Origin: Christensenellaceae bacterium
GTDB taxonomy: Bacteria; Bacillota; Clostridia; Christensenellales; Aristaeellaceae
NCBI GenBank assembly: GCA_012518615.1
Contig: JAAYRU010000025.1
Span: 1-47,615 of the forward strand
Reading direction: 5' to 3'
Length of the DNA: 47,615 nucleotides
The notes beneath the pieces were generated by a model, which ran no database searches, had not been told where the DNA came from, and was given only the letters and a program-made list of their open reading frames with translations. This document shows, one piece after another, positions 36,139-43,091 of this stretch. Numbering within the stretch: position 1 is the first letter of the stretch; every line of letters begins with the position of its first letter. Both the position numbers and the translations under genes were made by a program.

Positions 36139-36240
36139 TTTCCCAAGCTGAAGAGTGTGGCTTTATTTGGCGATATATGACATTGTAAGAATACCTAGCT
36201 GAGCTAATGAAAATTTAAAGCGAATTTATAACCCAGTTGT
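36138..36240 (+). pseudogene. Relic of a restriction-modification gene 3' end
   Basis: Reading from GGC at 36159, the frame gives GFIWRYMT, a stop, EYLAELMKI, a stop, SEF, aligning without a gap to GFNWRNMTESECVAELMKMYSEL, the C-terminus of the restriction-modification enzyme at 31945-34722. About 15 of 26 positions agree, and the DNA is similar too (GAGCTAATGAAAATTTAAAG against the active gene). Two in-frame stops show decay. It begins right after the cpgS-like stop codon, so that gene is flanked by direct, diverged repeats of the same 3' end. Confidence 0.75.
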
Positions 36241-36278
36241 CAAGGCGGAGGAATTACTCGCCGCTCATTATTCTGCTA

Positions 36279-36307
36279 TGGACAAAATGTATAAAAAATA
36301 GTATATT
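36279..36307 (+). promoter_or_regulatory. Candidate hpf promoter
   Basis: TGGACA (36279-36284), 17 bp, TATATT (36302-36307). A second TATAAT at 36317-36322 lacks a matching -35. Confidence 0.4.
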
Positions 36308-36345
36308 ATAAATAGGTATAATGCTTATAGAGAGGAGTTGTTTAT

Positions 36346-36885
36346 ATGAAAACGACTATTACTGCTAAAGGAATGGTTGTTACGCCCGGAATTACTAAAC
36401 GTATCACTAAGAAAACCGAAACCATGAGCCGCTACCTTAAGGACGATACAGAGATGTTCGTACGTATGCGCAAGGAAAAGAACAGGCGCGTGGTTGAAAT
36501 TACAGTACCTTTCCAAGGTGTAACGCTCCGTGCAGAGGCGCGCGATGAAAGTAACCTGTATTTGTGCATAGATAAGGCGCTTGCAAAGCTTGAAAAGCAG
36601 ATATTAAAACACCGCACAAAACTTTCAAAGAGGCTGCGTGAGGATATCAATGTACAAGATGCGCCGGAGTTTATCGAATCCTTCACTGAAGAAGACCATA
36701 AAGTACGTGAAATCGTTCGCCAGAAGAGCTACACTGTGCGCCCCATGCATGTTGAAGATGCAATAATGCAAATGGAAATGTTAGGGCATACTTTCTTCGT
36801 GTTTGTAGACATAGAAACCGAGCGCACGCATGTATTATATCTGCGCGATGATGGTGATTTGGGTCTGCTTGTGCCTGAAAACTGA
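36346..36885 (+). CDS. hpf: Ribosome hibernation promoting factor (long form)
   Basis: A 179-residue long-form HPF. The N-terminal beta-alpha-beta domain (about residues 1-105; MVVTPGITKRITKKTETMSR) binds the decoding region of idle 30S subunits. The C-terminal domain (about 122-179; VRPMHVEDAIMQMEMLGHTF, then FVFVDIETE and LGLLVPE) mediates dimerisation into 100S ribosomes. Length is normal for the long form. It has an AGGAG ribosome binding site and is followed by a hairpin terminator. Confidence 0.95.
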   Translation: MKTTITAKGMVVTPGITKRITKKTETMSRYLKDDTEMFVRMRKEKNRRVVEITVPFQGVTLRAEARDESNLYLCIDKALAKLEKQILKHRTKLSKRLREDINVQDAPEFIESFTEEDHKVREIVRQKSYTVRPMHVEDAIMQMEMLGHTFFVFVDIETERTHVLYLRDDGDLGLLVPEN

Positions 36886-36915
36886 TATATTATCGGCTTT
36901 ATGCCTGTTTTTATT

Positions 36916-36941
36916 CCGGCGGGAGCAATTGCTCCTGCTGG
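36916..36941 (+). terminator. hpf terminator
   Basis: A strong stem, GCGGGAGCA / TGCTCCTGC with one G-T pair around AT, followed by ATTTTGTAATTTT, 30 bases after the hpf stop. Confidence 0.7.
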
Positions 36942-36975
36942 ATTTTGTAATTTTAAATCAAATATTGGCAAAAAA

Positions 36976-37012
36976 TTGACATGAAGCCTTGCATGGGGTA
37001 GAATATCCCCAT
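36976..37012 (+). promoter_or_regulatory. Strong promoter with palindrome over the -10, upstream of the CofE-like gene
   Basis: TTGACA (36976-36981), 17 bp, TAGAAT (36999-37004). A palindrome ATGGGG-8-CCCCAT (36993-37012) is centred on the -10 box, a position suited to a repressor operator. GGAGG and the ATG follow. Confidence 0.65.
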
Positions 37013-37026
37013 ATTTAGGAGGTGCT

Positions 37027-37758
37027 ATGAGCAAAAACCTTGAAACGCAAAAAAGGGAGAAGGACGGTGTCATTTATTACGATAGGGGCACTGTTTCAGG
37101 CGAAGACGGCAGCCGTTATGACCGTTTTGCCATAAAAACCCATTTTGTAGGCGTTGGAGAAAGCCAGTATGCGCTTGTAGAAAAATATGTCCTGCCGCTG
37201 TTTGAGCCGGGGGATTGTCTTTCTTTTGGCGCAAAGGTAATGGCTATGTGCACAAGCAATGTACATAGGCGGGAGGATGTAAAACCCGGCTTTTTCGCTA
37301 ATTTAATGTGGCGTTTTGCCACGGTAAACTCAACCGGCATAGGTATGCATGAGCCGCATAAATTGCAGCTTGTAATTAATGAGTGTGGCCTACCAAGGGT
37401 GCTTTTTGCGGCATTTGTTTCCGCTATTACCCGCCCATTTGGCATAAAGGGCTTGTTTTATAAGGTTTGTGGCAGGGATGTCGCCGGCATAGACGGTTTT
37501 TACGATAGGTCTGAATTTGACATATATAAGGACTTAGCGCTCGTAAATCCCTCAGATGGCGATGACCTGTGCAACGCTCTGTACGAAAGAACGGGCGTTC
37601 CTACCGTGCTTATGGACGCTAACGATTTTGACCGCAATGAAATTGGCAGGAGCGAAGGTTTTCCATTAAGCCATGAACAAGTTCAGGATGCCATGGTTGA
37701 TAACCCCTCTGGTCAAGGCGCGGAGCTTACGCCTCTAATACTTATACGCCCCTTATAG
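37027..37758 (+). CDS. Coenzyme F420-0:L-glutamate ligase-like protein
   Basis: A 243-residue protein of the CofE (F420 ligase) family, with the core segments YVLPLFEPGDCLSFGAKVM, INECGLPRVLFAAFVSA, GRDVAGIDGF and GVPTVLMDANDFDRNEIGRS. CofE adds gamma-linked glutamate to F420-0 in methanogens and actinobacteria. No other F420 biosynthesis gene is in the window, and F420 is not expected in most Clostridia, so the substrate may differ. It is followed 43 bases later by the PduL-like gene on the same strand. Confidence 0.8.
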   Translation: MSKNLETQKREKDGVIYYDRGTVSGEDGSRYDRFAIKTHFVGVGESQYALVEKYVLPLFEPGDCLSFGAKVMAMCTSNVHRREDVKPGFFANLMWRFATVNSTGIGMHEPHKLQLVINECGLPRVLFAAFVSAITRPFGIKGLFYKVCGRDVAGIDGFYDRSEFDIYKDLALVNPSDGDDLCNALYERTGVPTVLMDANDFDRNEIGRSEGFPLSHEQVQDAMVDNPSGQGAELTPLILIRPL

Positions 37759-37801
37759 GATAATCCCCAGAAAACTGGGTATAAAATAATTGAAAGGATA
37801 G

Positions 37802-38377
37802 GTGATTGAAATTAAGATTTTAGTCGAAACTTCAGCTCGCCATCTACATGTGAGCGAAGAACATCTACAGGTACTCTTTGGTGAGGGAAGCAAACTTACC
37901 GTACACAAGGAACTCTCCCAGCCCGGGCAATTTGCAAGCGGCGAGAGGGTAAAGGTGGTAGGCCCGCGTGGAGAGCTTTCAATGCGTATACTCGGTCCCT
38001 GCCGCAAGGAAACTCAGATTGAAGTATCTCTAACCGATGCCCGCACTATAGGCGTTACAGCTCCAGTAAGGGAGAGCGGCAATATTAAAGGTTCCGCCCC
38101 TTGTAAGCTCGTAGGCCCCTGCGGCGAAGTTGAGCTTAGCGAAGGTCTAATAGCGGCAAAGCGCCATGTGCACCTAACACCCGAAAGCGCGGAGAAATTT
38201 GGCGTTAAAGATGGCGAAATCGTAAGCGTAAAAGTAGACACAGCTGAGCGCTCACTCGTATTTGGCGATGTGGTTATAAGGGTAAACGCTAACTACGCGG
38301 ACGCAATGCATATCGATACCGATGAAAGCAACGCTGCTTGCGCCTTTGGCGAAGTTTATGGTGAAATAATCAAGTAA
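37802..38377 (+). CDS. PduL-like phosphate acyltransferase
   Basis: A 191-residue PduL-family phosphotransacylase. Two repeats carry the zinc-binding RHLHVS (near residue 15) and RHVHLT (near residue 122) motifs, with KELSQPGQFASGE and SLTDARTIGVTAPVRESG between them. It interconverts acyl-CoA and acyl phosphate. The N-terminal encapsulation peptide of microcompartment versions is absent, and no shell genes are nearby, so it is probably a cytosolic enzyme, perhaps acting as acetate-forming phosphotransacetylase. The start is GTG after AAAGGA. A terminator follows. Confidence 0.88.
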   Translation: MIEIKILVETSARHLHVSEEHLQVLFGEGSKLTVHKELSQPGQFASGERVKVVGPRGELSMRILGPCRKETQIEVSLTDARTIGVTAPVRESGNIKGSAPCKLVGPCGEVELSEGLIAAKRHVHLTPESAEKFGVKDGEIVSVKVDTAERSLVFGDVVIRVNANYADAMHIDTDESNAACAFGEVYGEIIK

Positions 38378-38381
38378 AATA

Positions 38382-38413
38382 AAAGGGAGACTTTAATGCG
38401 GTCTCCCCTTTTT
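38382..38413. terminator. Bidirectional terminator
   Basis: GGGAGAC (38385-38391) pairs with GTCTCCC (38401-38407), followed by CTTTTT on the plus strand and TTTTATTTT on the minus strand, between the PduL-like gene and a palindromic repeat. Confidence 0.8.
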
Positions 38414-38572
38414 ATACTTATCTCAGTTTAAAGCAGCGCATAGATTGCAGCGAATTTTTTGATTTGGCAAAGCTTTGTGAAGGAAACATAGTGGTGCTAT
38501 GTTGACTGAGCAAAGCAAAGACAAATCGGAAAAGGCGCGTAAGATAAAGCTGATTTAGGCTGAGATAAGTAT
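38414..38572 (-). repeat. Dispersed palindromic repeat, copy 3
   Basis: A reverse-orientation copy of 97-253, differing at only about eight positions. Its ends are ATACTTATCTCAG and CTGAGATAAGTAT, a perfect 13-bp terminal inverted repeat. It lies between two convergent genes, directly after the bidirectional terminator, and contains no coding sequence. Confidence 0.87.
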
Positions 38573-38586
38573 TATTCCTAAAGCCG

Positions 38587-39822
38587 TTATTCCTTGTTGA
38601 ATGCGGCTTTTATTGCGTGTACTATGCCCCGCTTGTTGCCGTAGTTTAGAGTGCCTTGGCGGTATATTTTTATAGATAGGAAGGCAAGCAATATAGTAGT
38701 TACAAGCAAAAGCCCTCCGCTTAATAGGTATTGCCAAGTAGGCACTGTAGCTATTGCGGTTCTAAATGGCATAAGCATAACGCTTGTAAAGGGTATAAGC
38801 GAAACTATCATAACTAGGTTTGAATTTGGCGCTGACATAGAAAATGATGATACTATATACCCTATAATGAAAAGGAACACAACAGGCGCGGTTGCGGAGG
38901 ATACATCCTCAACCTTGCTTACCATAGAGCCAAGGGAAGCGTACAGGAACAGGTAAAGCGTGTATCCTACTATACTAAAATAAATATAGGTGATTATGTA
39001 TTGTTTGGTTAGAGTGCCGCTTAGAGCCATTATTATAAATTCCGGCAGTAAATCTTTGTTAAGCATAAAGCCTAAATAGCCTGCAAGACCTATCACGGCA
39101 ACCTGCAATATAGCCGATACTGCGCTTGCGCTTACCTTGCCCAGTATAAGGCTGGTGGATTTTGTAGAAGTAATCAGCAGCTCCATAGTGCGGGAGTCCT
39201 TTTCCCTTGCTATGAGTGTAGCGGTAACATTTCCATATAGTATTACTATCATGTATACTACAAACAGCAGCAAGAAAGCTATCAATAGGTTTATAGATGT
39301 ATCCTTACCCATAATGGTGGTGGTATATTCAACCTGAATATTCTGTATGGCATTTACCTCTTCAAGGCTTATGCCTTTTTCAGCAAGCATAGTACCTGCG
39401 TTTATGCCTTGAAGTAGGTTACTGAAAGTGGTTTCAGCCATGTTTTCAATATCCCTATCCTGCCAAATGGATTCAAACTTGGTAGGCGCTAATACTACAA
39501 AGCCAAGCTCATTTTTGCCGTCGGATATGCTGTTTACAAGTTCATCACGGCTTTTATATATGTTTTCATCAGGTAGCTGGAGGGCTGCCTTAACTTTTTC
39601 GCCTGTTTCGCTATCTTCAAACACATAGCCTACATCCTCTACAATTTCTTGCATGGGCTTGTATTCCTTTGCAGTATCGCCCGATGAAAATAGACCTACA
39701 AAACGGGGGATATTAAATACCCCGAACACTATTAACGCAATTATAATAGTGGGTATTATAGTGCTCTTTTTGGAGAGAAGGGTTTTTAGTTCATATTCGA
39801 ATACGAGTTTCCAGTTCCTCAT
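38587..39822 (-). CDS. ABC transporter permease (NatB/ABC-2 type)
   Basis: A 411-residue ABC-2 family permease. One N-terminal helix (about residues 20-40) is followed by an extracytoplasmic region of about 150 residues (EDSETGEKVKAALQLPD), then five or six helices from about residue 175 (LLIAFLLLFVVYMIVILYGN and others) containing EKDSRTMELLITSTKS, a family signature. It resembles NatB, which exports sodium in B. subtilis, but substrates in this family vary widely. Its start overlaps the ATPase stop by four bases. Confidence 0.88.
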   Translation of the reverse strand: MRNWKLVFEYELKTLLSKKSTIIPTIIIALIVFGVFNIPRFVGLFSSGDTAKEYKPMQEIVEDVGYVFEDSETGEKVKAALQLPDENIYKSRDELVNSISDGKNELGFVVLAPTKFESIWQDRDIENMAETTFSNLLQGINAGTMLAEKGISLEEVNAIQNIQVEYTTTIMGKDTSINLLIAFLLLFVVYMIVILYGNVTATLIAREKDSRTMELLITSTKSTSLILGKVSASAVSAILQVAVIGLAGYLGFMLNKDLLPEFIIMALSGTLTKQYIITYIYFSIVGYTLYLFLYASLGSMVSKVEDVSSATAPVVFLFIIGYIVSSFSMSAPNSNLVMIVSLIPFTSVMLMPFRTAIATVPTWQYLLSGGLLLVTTILLAFLSIKIYRQGTLNYGNKRGIVHAIKAAFNKE

Positions 39823-40733
39823 TTCGTATCACCTCCGGCAAGGCTGATAAATATGTCGTTAAGGCTAGGCTGATACATGCCAAAACGAACTATATTAAGG
39901 GATTTATCTAATATAAATTTAAGCAATTGGCTCTGGTTATATTTACCCTTTGTATCAAGTATAAGCGCATCGTCGTACAGTTCGCACTCCATGTCAGGGA
40001 AGGCTGCACATAGCATTTCAGTGATGGCTTGTGAATCCATATTTTCAGTTTCAAGCAGCAGTTTGCCTTCGCCCATGTCGCGCTTTATGTCATCAAGGCT
40101 GCCAGTTAAAAGTATGTTGCCTTGGTGTATGAGGCATATATCATCACAAACTTCTTCTACATAGCTCATCTGATGGCTTGAAAAAATCAGCAGTTTTCCG
40201 CGGCTTACATATTCAGAAATAACATCTTTGAATATCTGTGCGTTTACAGGGTCAAGACCGCTGAAAGGCTCATCCAGTATAAGTATATCAGGGTCGTTTA
40301 CAAAGGCTTGGGCTATCTGTATCTTCTGCTGGTTGCCTTTGCTAAGCGTTTCAAGGGGTTTATTGGCGTATTCATCAAGCTCGAAAAAGCTTATCCATTC
40401 CTTAGCGCTTTTGGTGGATTCCTCCTTGCTGCCGCCCCTTAAGCGTGCGAAGTATACAAGCTGTTCCAGTACCTTGTTTTTAGAATACATTCCCCGCTCC
40501 TCTGGCAGATAGCCTATGCGGTAATCCTCTGTTTTGAACTGCTTGCCGTCTAGCAGAAATTCGCCGCTGTTTGGGCGGAACACATCCATCATACAGCGTA
40601 TTGTTGTAGATTTACCCGCGCCGTTTCTGCCAAGAAAACCCATAGCACGCCCGCTTTGCACAGAAAAGCTTATGCCGTGCAGTATTTCGGTTGTACCGTA
40701 GCTTTTGCGTATGTCTTTTACTTCAAGTAACAT
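39819..40733 (-). CDS. ABC transporter ATPase (NatA-like)
   Basis: A 304-residue ABC ATPase. Walker A is GRNGAGKSTTIRC, the signature is LSKGNQQKIQIAQAF, Walker B is ILILDEPFSGLDP, and the H-loop is FSSHQMSYVEEVC. The C-terminal extension of about 80 residues is typical of the NatA/DUF4162 group. It pairs with the permease downstream. The ATG follows GGAGGA. The 148-base gap upstream (40734-40881) is A+T-rich with no gene and only weak promoter candidates. Confidence 0.93.
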   Translation of the reverse strand: MLLEVKDIRKSYGTTEILHGISFSVQSGRAMGFLGRNGAGKSTTIRCMMDVFRPNSGEFLLDGKQFKTEDYRIGYLPEERGMYSKNKVLEQLVYFARLRGGSKEESTKSAKEWISFFELDEYANKPLETLSKGNQQKIQIAQAFVNDPDILILDEPFSGLDPVNAQIFKDVISEYVSRGKLLIFSSHQMSYVEEVCDDICLIHQGNILLTGSLDDIKRDMGEGKLLLETENMDSQAITEMLCAAFPDMECELYDDALILDTKGKYNQSQLLKFILDKSLNIVRFGMYQPSLNDIFISLAGGDTK

Positions 40734-40881
40734 TTATCCTCCAATAGCAGAACACAAGGTTCCAGCATTTTGTAGTGTGCACAATTGAATACAACTATAC
40801 TTTTTAACGATATAGCTACTATGTAAAATTTATGTGAAATCCACGTTAAATATATAGTTATCTAGGTGTATATTCCTTGCG

Positions 40882-41691
40882 CTATATCGCTTCAATTATT
40901 GCGTCCATAAGCTCTGTAAAGCTTTTTCTTACCATTTTACCGGTTTCTATTACCTCTTCATGGTTTATGGGTGTATCCATTATGCCGGCGGCTAAGTTTG
41001 TAATTGCGCTTATTCCGAGTATCTTCATTCCACAATGCCTTGCGACTATAGTTTCAGGCACGGTGGACATACCTACGGCATCCGCACCTATTATGCGCGC
41101 CATGCGTATTTCAGCAGGGGTTTCATAGCAAGGACCGCTAAAGTGGCAGTATACGCCCTCTTTAAGTGGAATGTTAAGCTTATCCGCCTCTGTTTTAGCG
41201 ATTTGCCTAAGATTTTTATCGTATGCAACGCTCATATCGGGGAAGCGGGTGCCGAAGTAGTCTAAATTGGGACCTATAAGGGGGTTGTTGCCGCTTAGGT
41301 TTATAAAATCATTTATAAGCATTAAATCCCCCGGCTTAAAGCTAAGGTTTACTCCGCCTGCTGCGTTTGTAAGCAGCAATGTATCTACGCCTAAAAGCTT
41401 AAGCACCCTTACATACATAGTTACTTCATCTAAGGAATAGCCCTCATAGTAGTGAAACCTTCCGCACATTACAATAAGCTTTTTGCCAAGGTGCTCACCT
41501 AAAACAAATTTACCCGCATGTCCTTCAACTGTAGATACTGGAAAGCCAGGTATATCTGAATAGGGGATAGCTATACCATCTCTTATGCGATTTTCATAGC
41601 CCCCAAGACCGGAGCCCAGCACAAGGGCTACTTCAGCATCTGAAGCAATACTACGTATATAGTCTGCAGCTTTTTTGTATTTTTCTATCAT
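40882..41691 (-). CDS. punA: Purine-nucleoside phosphorylase
   Basis: A 269-residue trimeric-type (inosine-guanosine) purine-nucleoside phosphorylase. Conserved segments are [14 protein letters not shown] for phosphate binding, [23 protein letters not shown] and [20 protein letters not shown]. It splits purine nucleosides with phosphate to the base and (deoxy)ribose-1-phosphate, which the upstream DeoB then isomerises. Its start overlaps the deoB stop (ATGA). Confidence 0.95.
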   Translation of the reverse strand: MIEKYKKAADYIRSIASDAEVALVLGSGLGGYENRIRDGIAIPYSDIPGFPVSTVEGHAGKFVLGEHLGKKLIVMCGRFHYYEGYSLDEVTMYVRVLKLLGVDTLLLTNAAGGVNLSFKPGDLMLINDFINLSGNNPLIGPNLDYFGTRFPDMSVAYDKNLRQIAKTEADKLNIPLKEGVYCHFSGPCYETPAEIRMARIIGADAVGMSTVPETIVARHCGMKILGISAITNLAAGIMDTPINHEEVIETGKMVRKSFTELMDAIIEAI

Positions 41692-42863
41692 TTGTCTCCC
41701 TCCAATTCTTTTAAGAATGAAACGGCGCCAAAGCGCTCATACAAGCCAAAGTATTCGCATATGGTTGCAGCTACATCTGCAAATGTGGAGCGTGTGCCTA
41801 AGTTGTTGCTGTAATTTTTACCCTTTATGTAAGATAGCAGAGGCACATATTCGCGCGTGTGGTCTGTGCCTTTATGTGTAGGGTCGCAGCCGTGGTCAGC
41901 GGTAATTATAAGTATATCGCCATCATTCATAAGGCTTATAAGTTCAGGCAGCTCATTATCAAAATATTCAAGCGCTTTGGCGTAGCCTTCAACATCCCTT
42001 CTATGCCCGTATAGCATATCAAAATCTACTAGGTTTACAAAGCATAGACCGTTGAAATCCCGCTTTAGGTATTCCTTAGTGGCTTTAATACATGCTTCAT
42101 TGCCTGCGGCATGGTTGCTGTAGGTAATGCCTTTTCCCGAGAATATATCCTCAATCTTACCTACTGCAAGCACATCAAAACCGTTTGCTTTAAGCACGTC
42201 AAGCATGGTGTCGCCGGTTGGGGCTATGGAAAAATCTCTCCTTGCGCCGGTTCTTGTAAAGCCTCCCGCCTTTTTGCCTATAAATGGTCTTGCGATTACC
42301 CTTGCAACCGCCATATCGCCCTTTAGCATATTGCGCGCTATATTGCACATTTCATAAAGCTTTTCAAGCGGTATAATTTCTTCGTTAGCGGCGATTTGAA
42401 AAACGGAATCCGCGGAAGTATACACTATTGGATAGCCTGTTTTAATATGTTCTTCCCCAAGCTCATCAAGTATCTTTGTTCCGCTTGCTACCTTGTTGCC
42501 AAGTGTTTTTGTGCCTATGGCTTTTTCAAATTCCTCCATAAAAGAAGCTGGAAAGCCATTTGGGAAAGTAGGAAAAGGGCTTGAAAGCGCAAGCCCCGCA
42601 ATTTCCCAGTGACCTGTGGTGGTATCCTTCCCGGGGGATTTTTCAGCCATCCTGCCATAGCTTCCTATAACATTTTCAGCTTTCTCAATGCCCGTATCCT
42701 CAATATGCCCTAAGCCAAGACTAGCAAGATTAGGCAAGTTTAAATCAGTATTTTCAGCTATATGTTTAAGCGTGTTTGAGCCTTCATCGCCATATTGTTC
42801 AGCGTCAGGCAATGCGCCAACACCAAGCGAATCTAATATAATAAGCAGCGCTCTTTTACTCAT
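41688..42863 (-). CDS. deoB: Phosphopentomutase DeoB
   Basis: A 391-residue alkaline-phosphatase-superfamily phosphopentomutase. Metal ligands are in [15 protein letters not shown], the phosphorylated threonine in [13 protein letters not shown], and later ligands in [14 protein letters not shown] and [19 protein letters not shown]. It converts (deoxy)ribose-1-phosphate to the 5-phosphate. AAGGAGG precedes the ATG, and a TATAAT (42883-42888, minus strand) with a poor -35 is the likely promoter. Confidence 0.97.
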   Translation of the reverse strand: MSKRALLIILDSLGVGALPDAEQYGDEGSNTLKHIAENTDLNLPNLASLGLGHIEDTGIEKAENVIGSYGRMAEKSPGKDTTTGHWEIAGLALSSPFPTFPNGFPASFMEEFEKAIGTKTLGNKVASGTKILDELGEEHIKTGYPIVYTSADSVFQIAANEEIIPLEKLYEMCNIARNMLKGDMAVARVIARPFIGKKAGGFTRTGARRDFSIAPTGDTMLDVLKANGFDVLAVGKIEDIFSGKGITYSNHAAGNEACIKATKEYLKRDFNGLCFVNLVDFDMLYGHRRDVEGYAKALEYFDNELPELISLMNDGDILIITADHGCDPTHKGTDHTREYVPLLSYIKGKNYSNNLGTRSTFADVAATICEYFGLYERFGAVSFLKELEGDK

Positions 42864-42978
42864 ATAATCCCTCCTTATGTTTATTATACAGCATGTGGGG
42901 TAAAATTAAAAATAGATATTATGCTATATTTTAGCTGTTTAAGGTTTAAATCTATGTTAATTGATATTTAAAGGTGCC

Positions 42979-43022
42979 ACAACATATAGTGTGATGAAAA
43001 CAAATTGTATACCATAATTTGT
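42979..43022 (+). promoter_or_regulatory. Paired NrdR boxes upstream of nrdDG
   Basis: ACAACATATAGTGT (42979-42992) differs at one position from the reverse of the NrdR consensus ACACTATATATTGT, and ATACCATAATTTGT (43009-43022) matches it at about 10 of 14 positions. The starts are 30 bp apart, close to the three-turn spacing usual for tandem NrdR boxes. They lie just upstream of the -35 box. Confidence 0.65.
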
Positions 43023-43032
43023 GCTTTTTCTA

Positions 43033-43061
43033 TTGACAAGCATTTCTTATAGTTATATAAT
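43033..43061 (+). promoter_or_regulatory. nrdDG promoter (consensus sigma-70)
   Basis: TTGACA (43033-43038), 17 bp, TATAAT (43056-43061): both hexamers and the spacer match the housekeeping consensus exactly. Such a strong promoter fits repressor control by NrdR. Confidence 0.85.
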
Positions 43062-43091
43062 CCTTTTCACGTAATGAATAGGAGGAAAGTC

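Noticed and set aside
37763-37779. CCCAG-AAAA-CTGGG hairpin between the CofE-like and PduL-like genes as a terminator
   Set aside because: The stem is short and no T-run follows; the genes are more likely co-transcribed.
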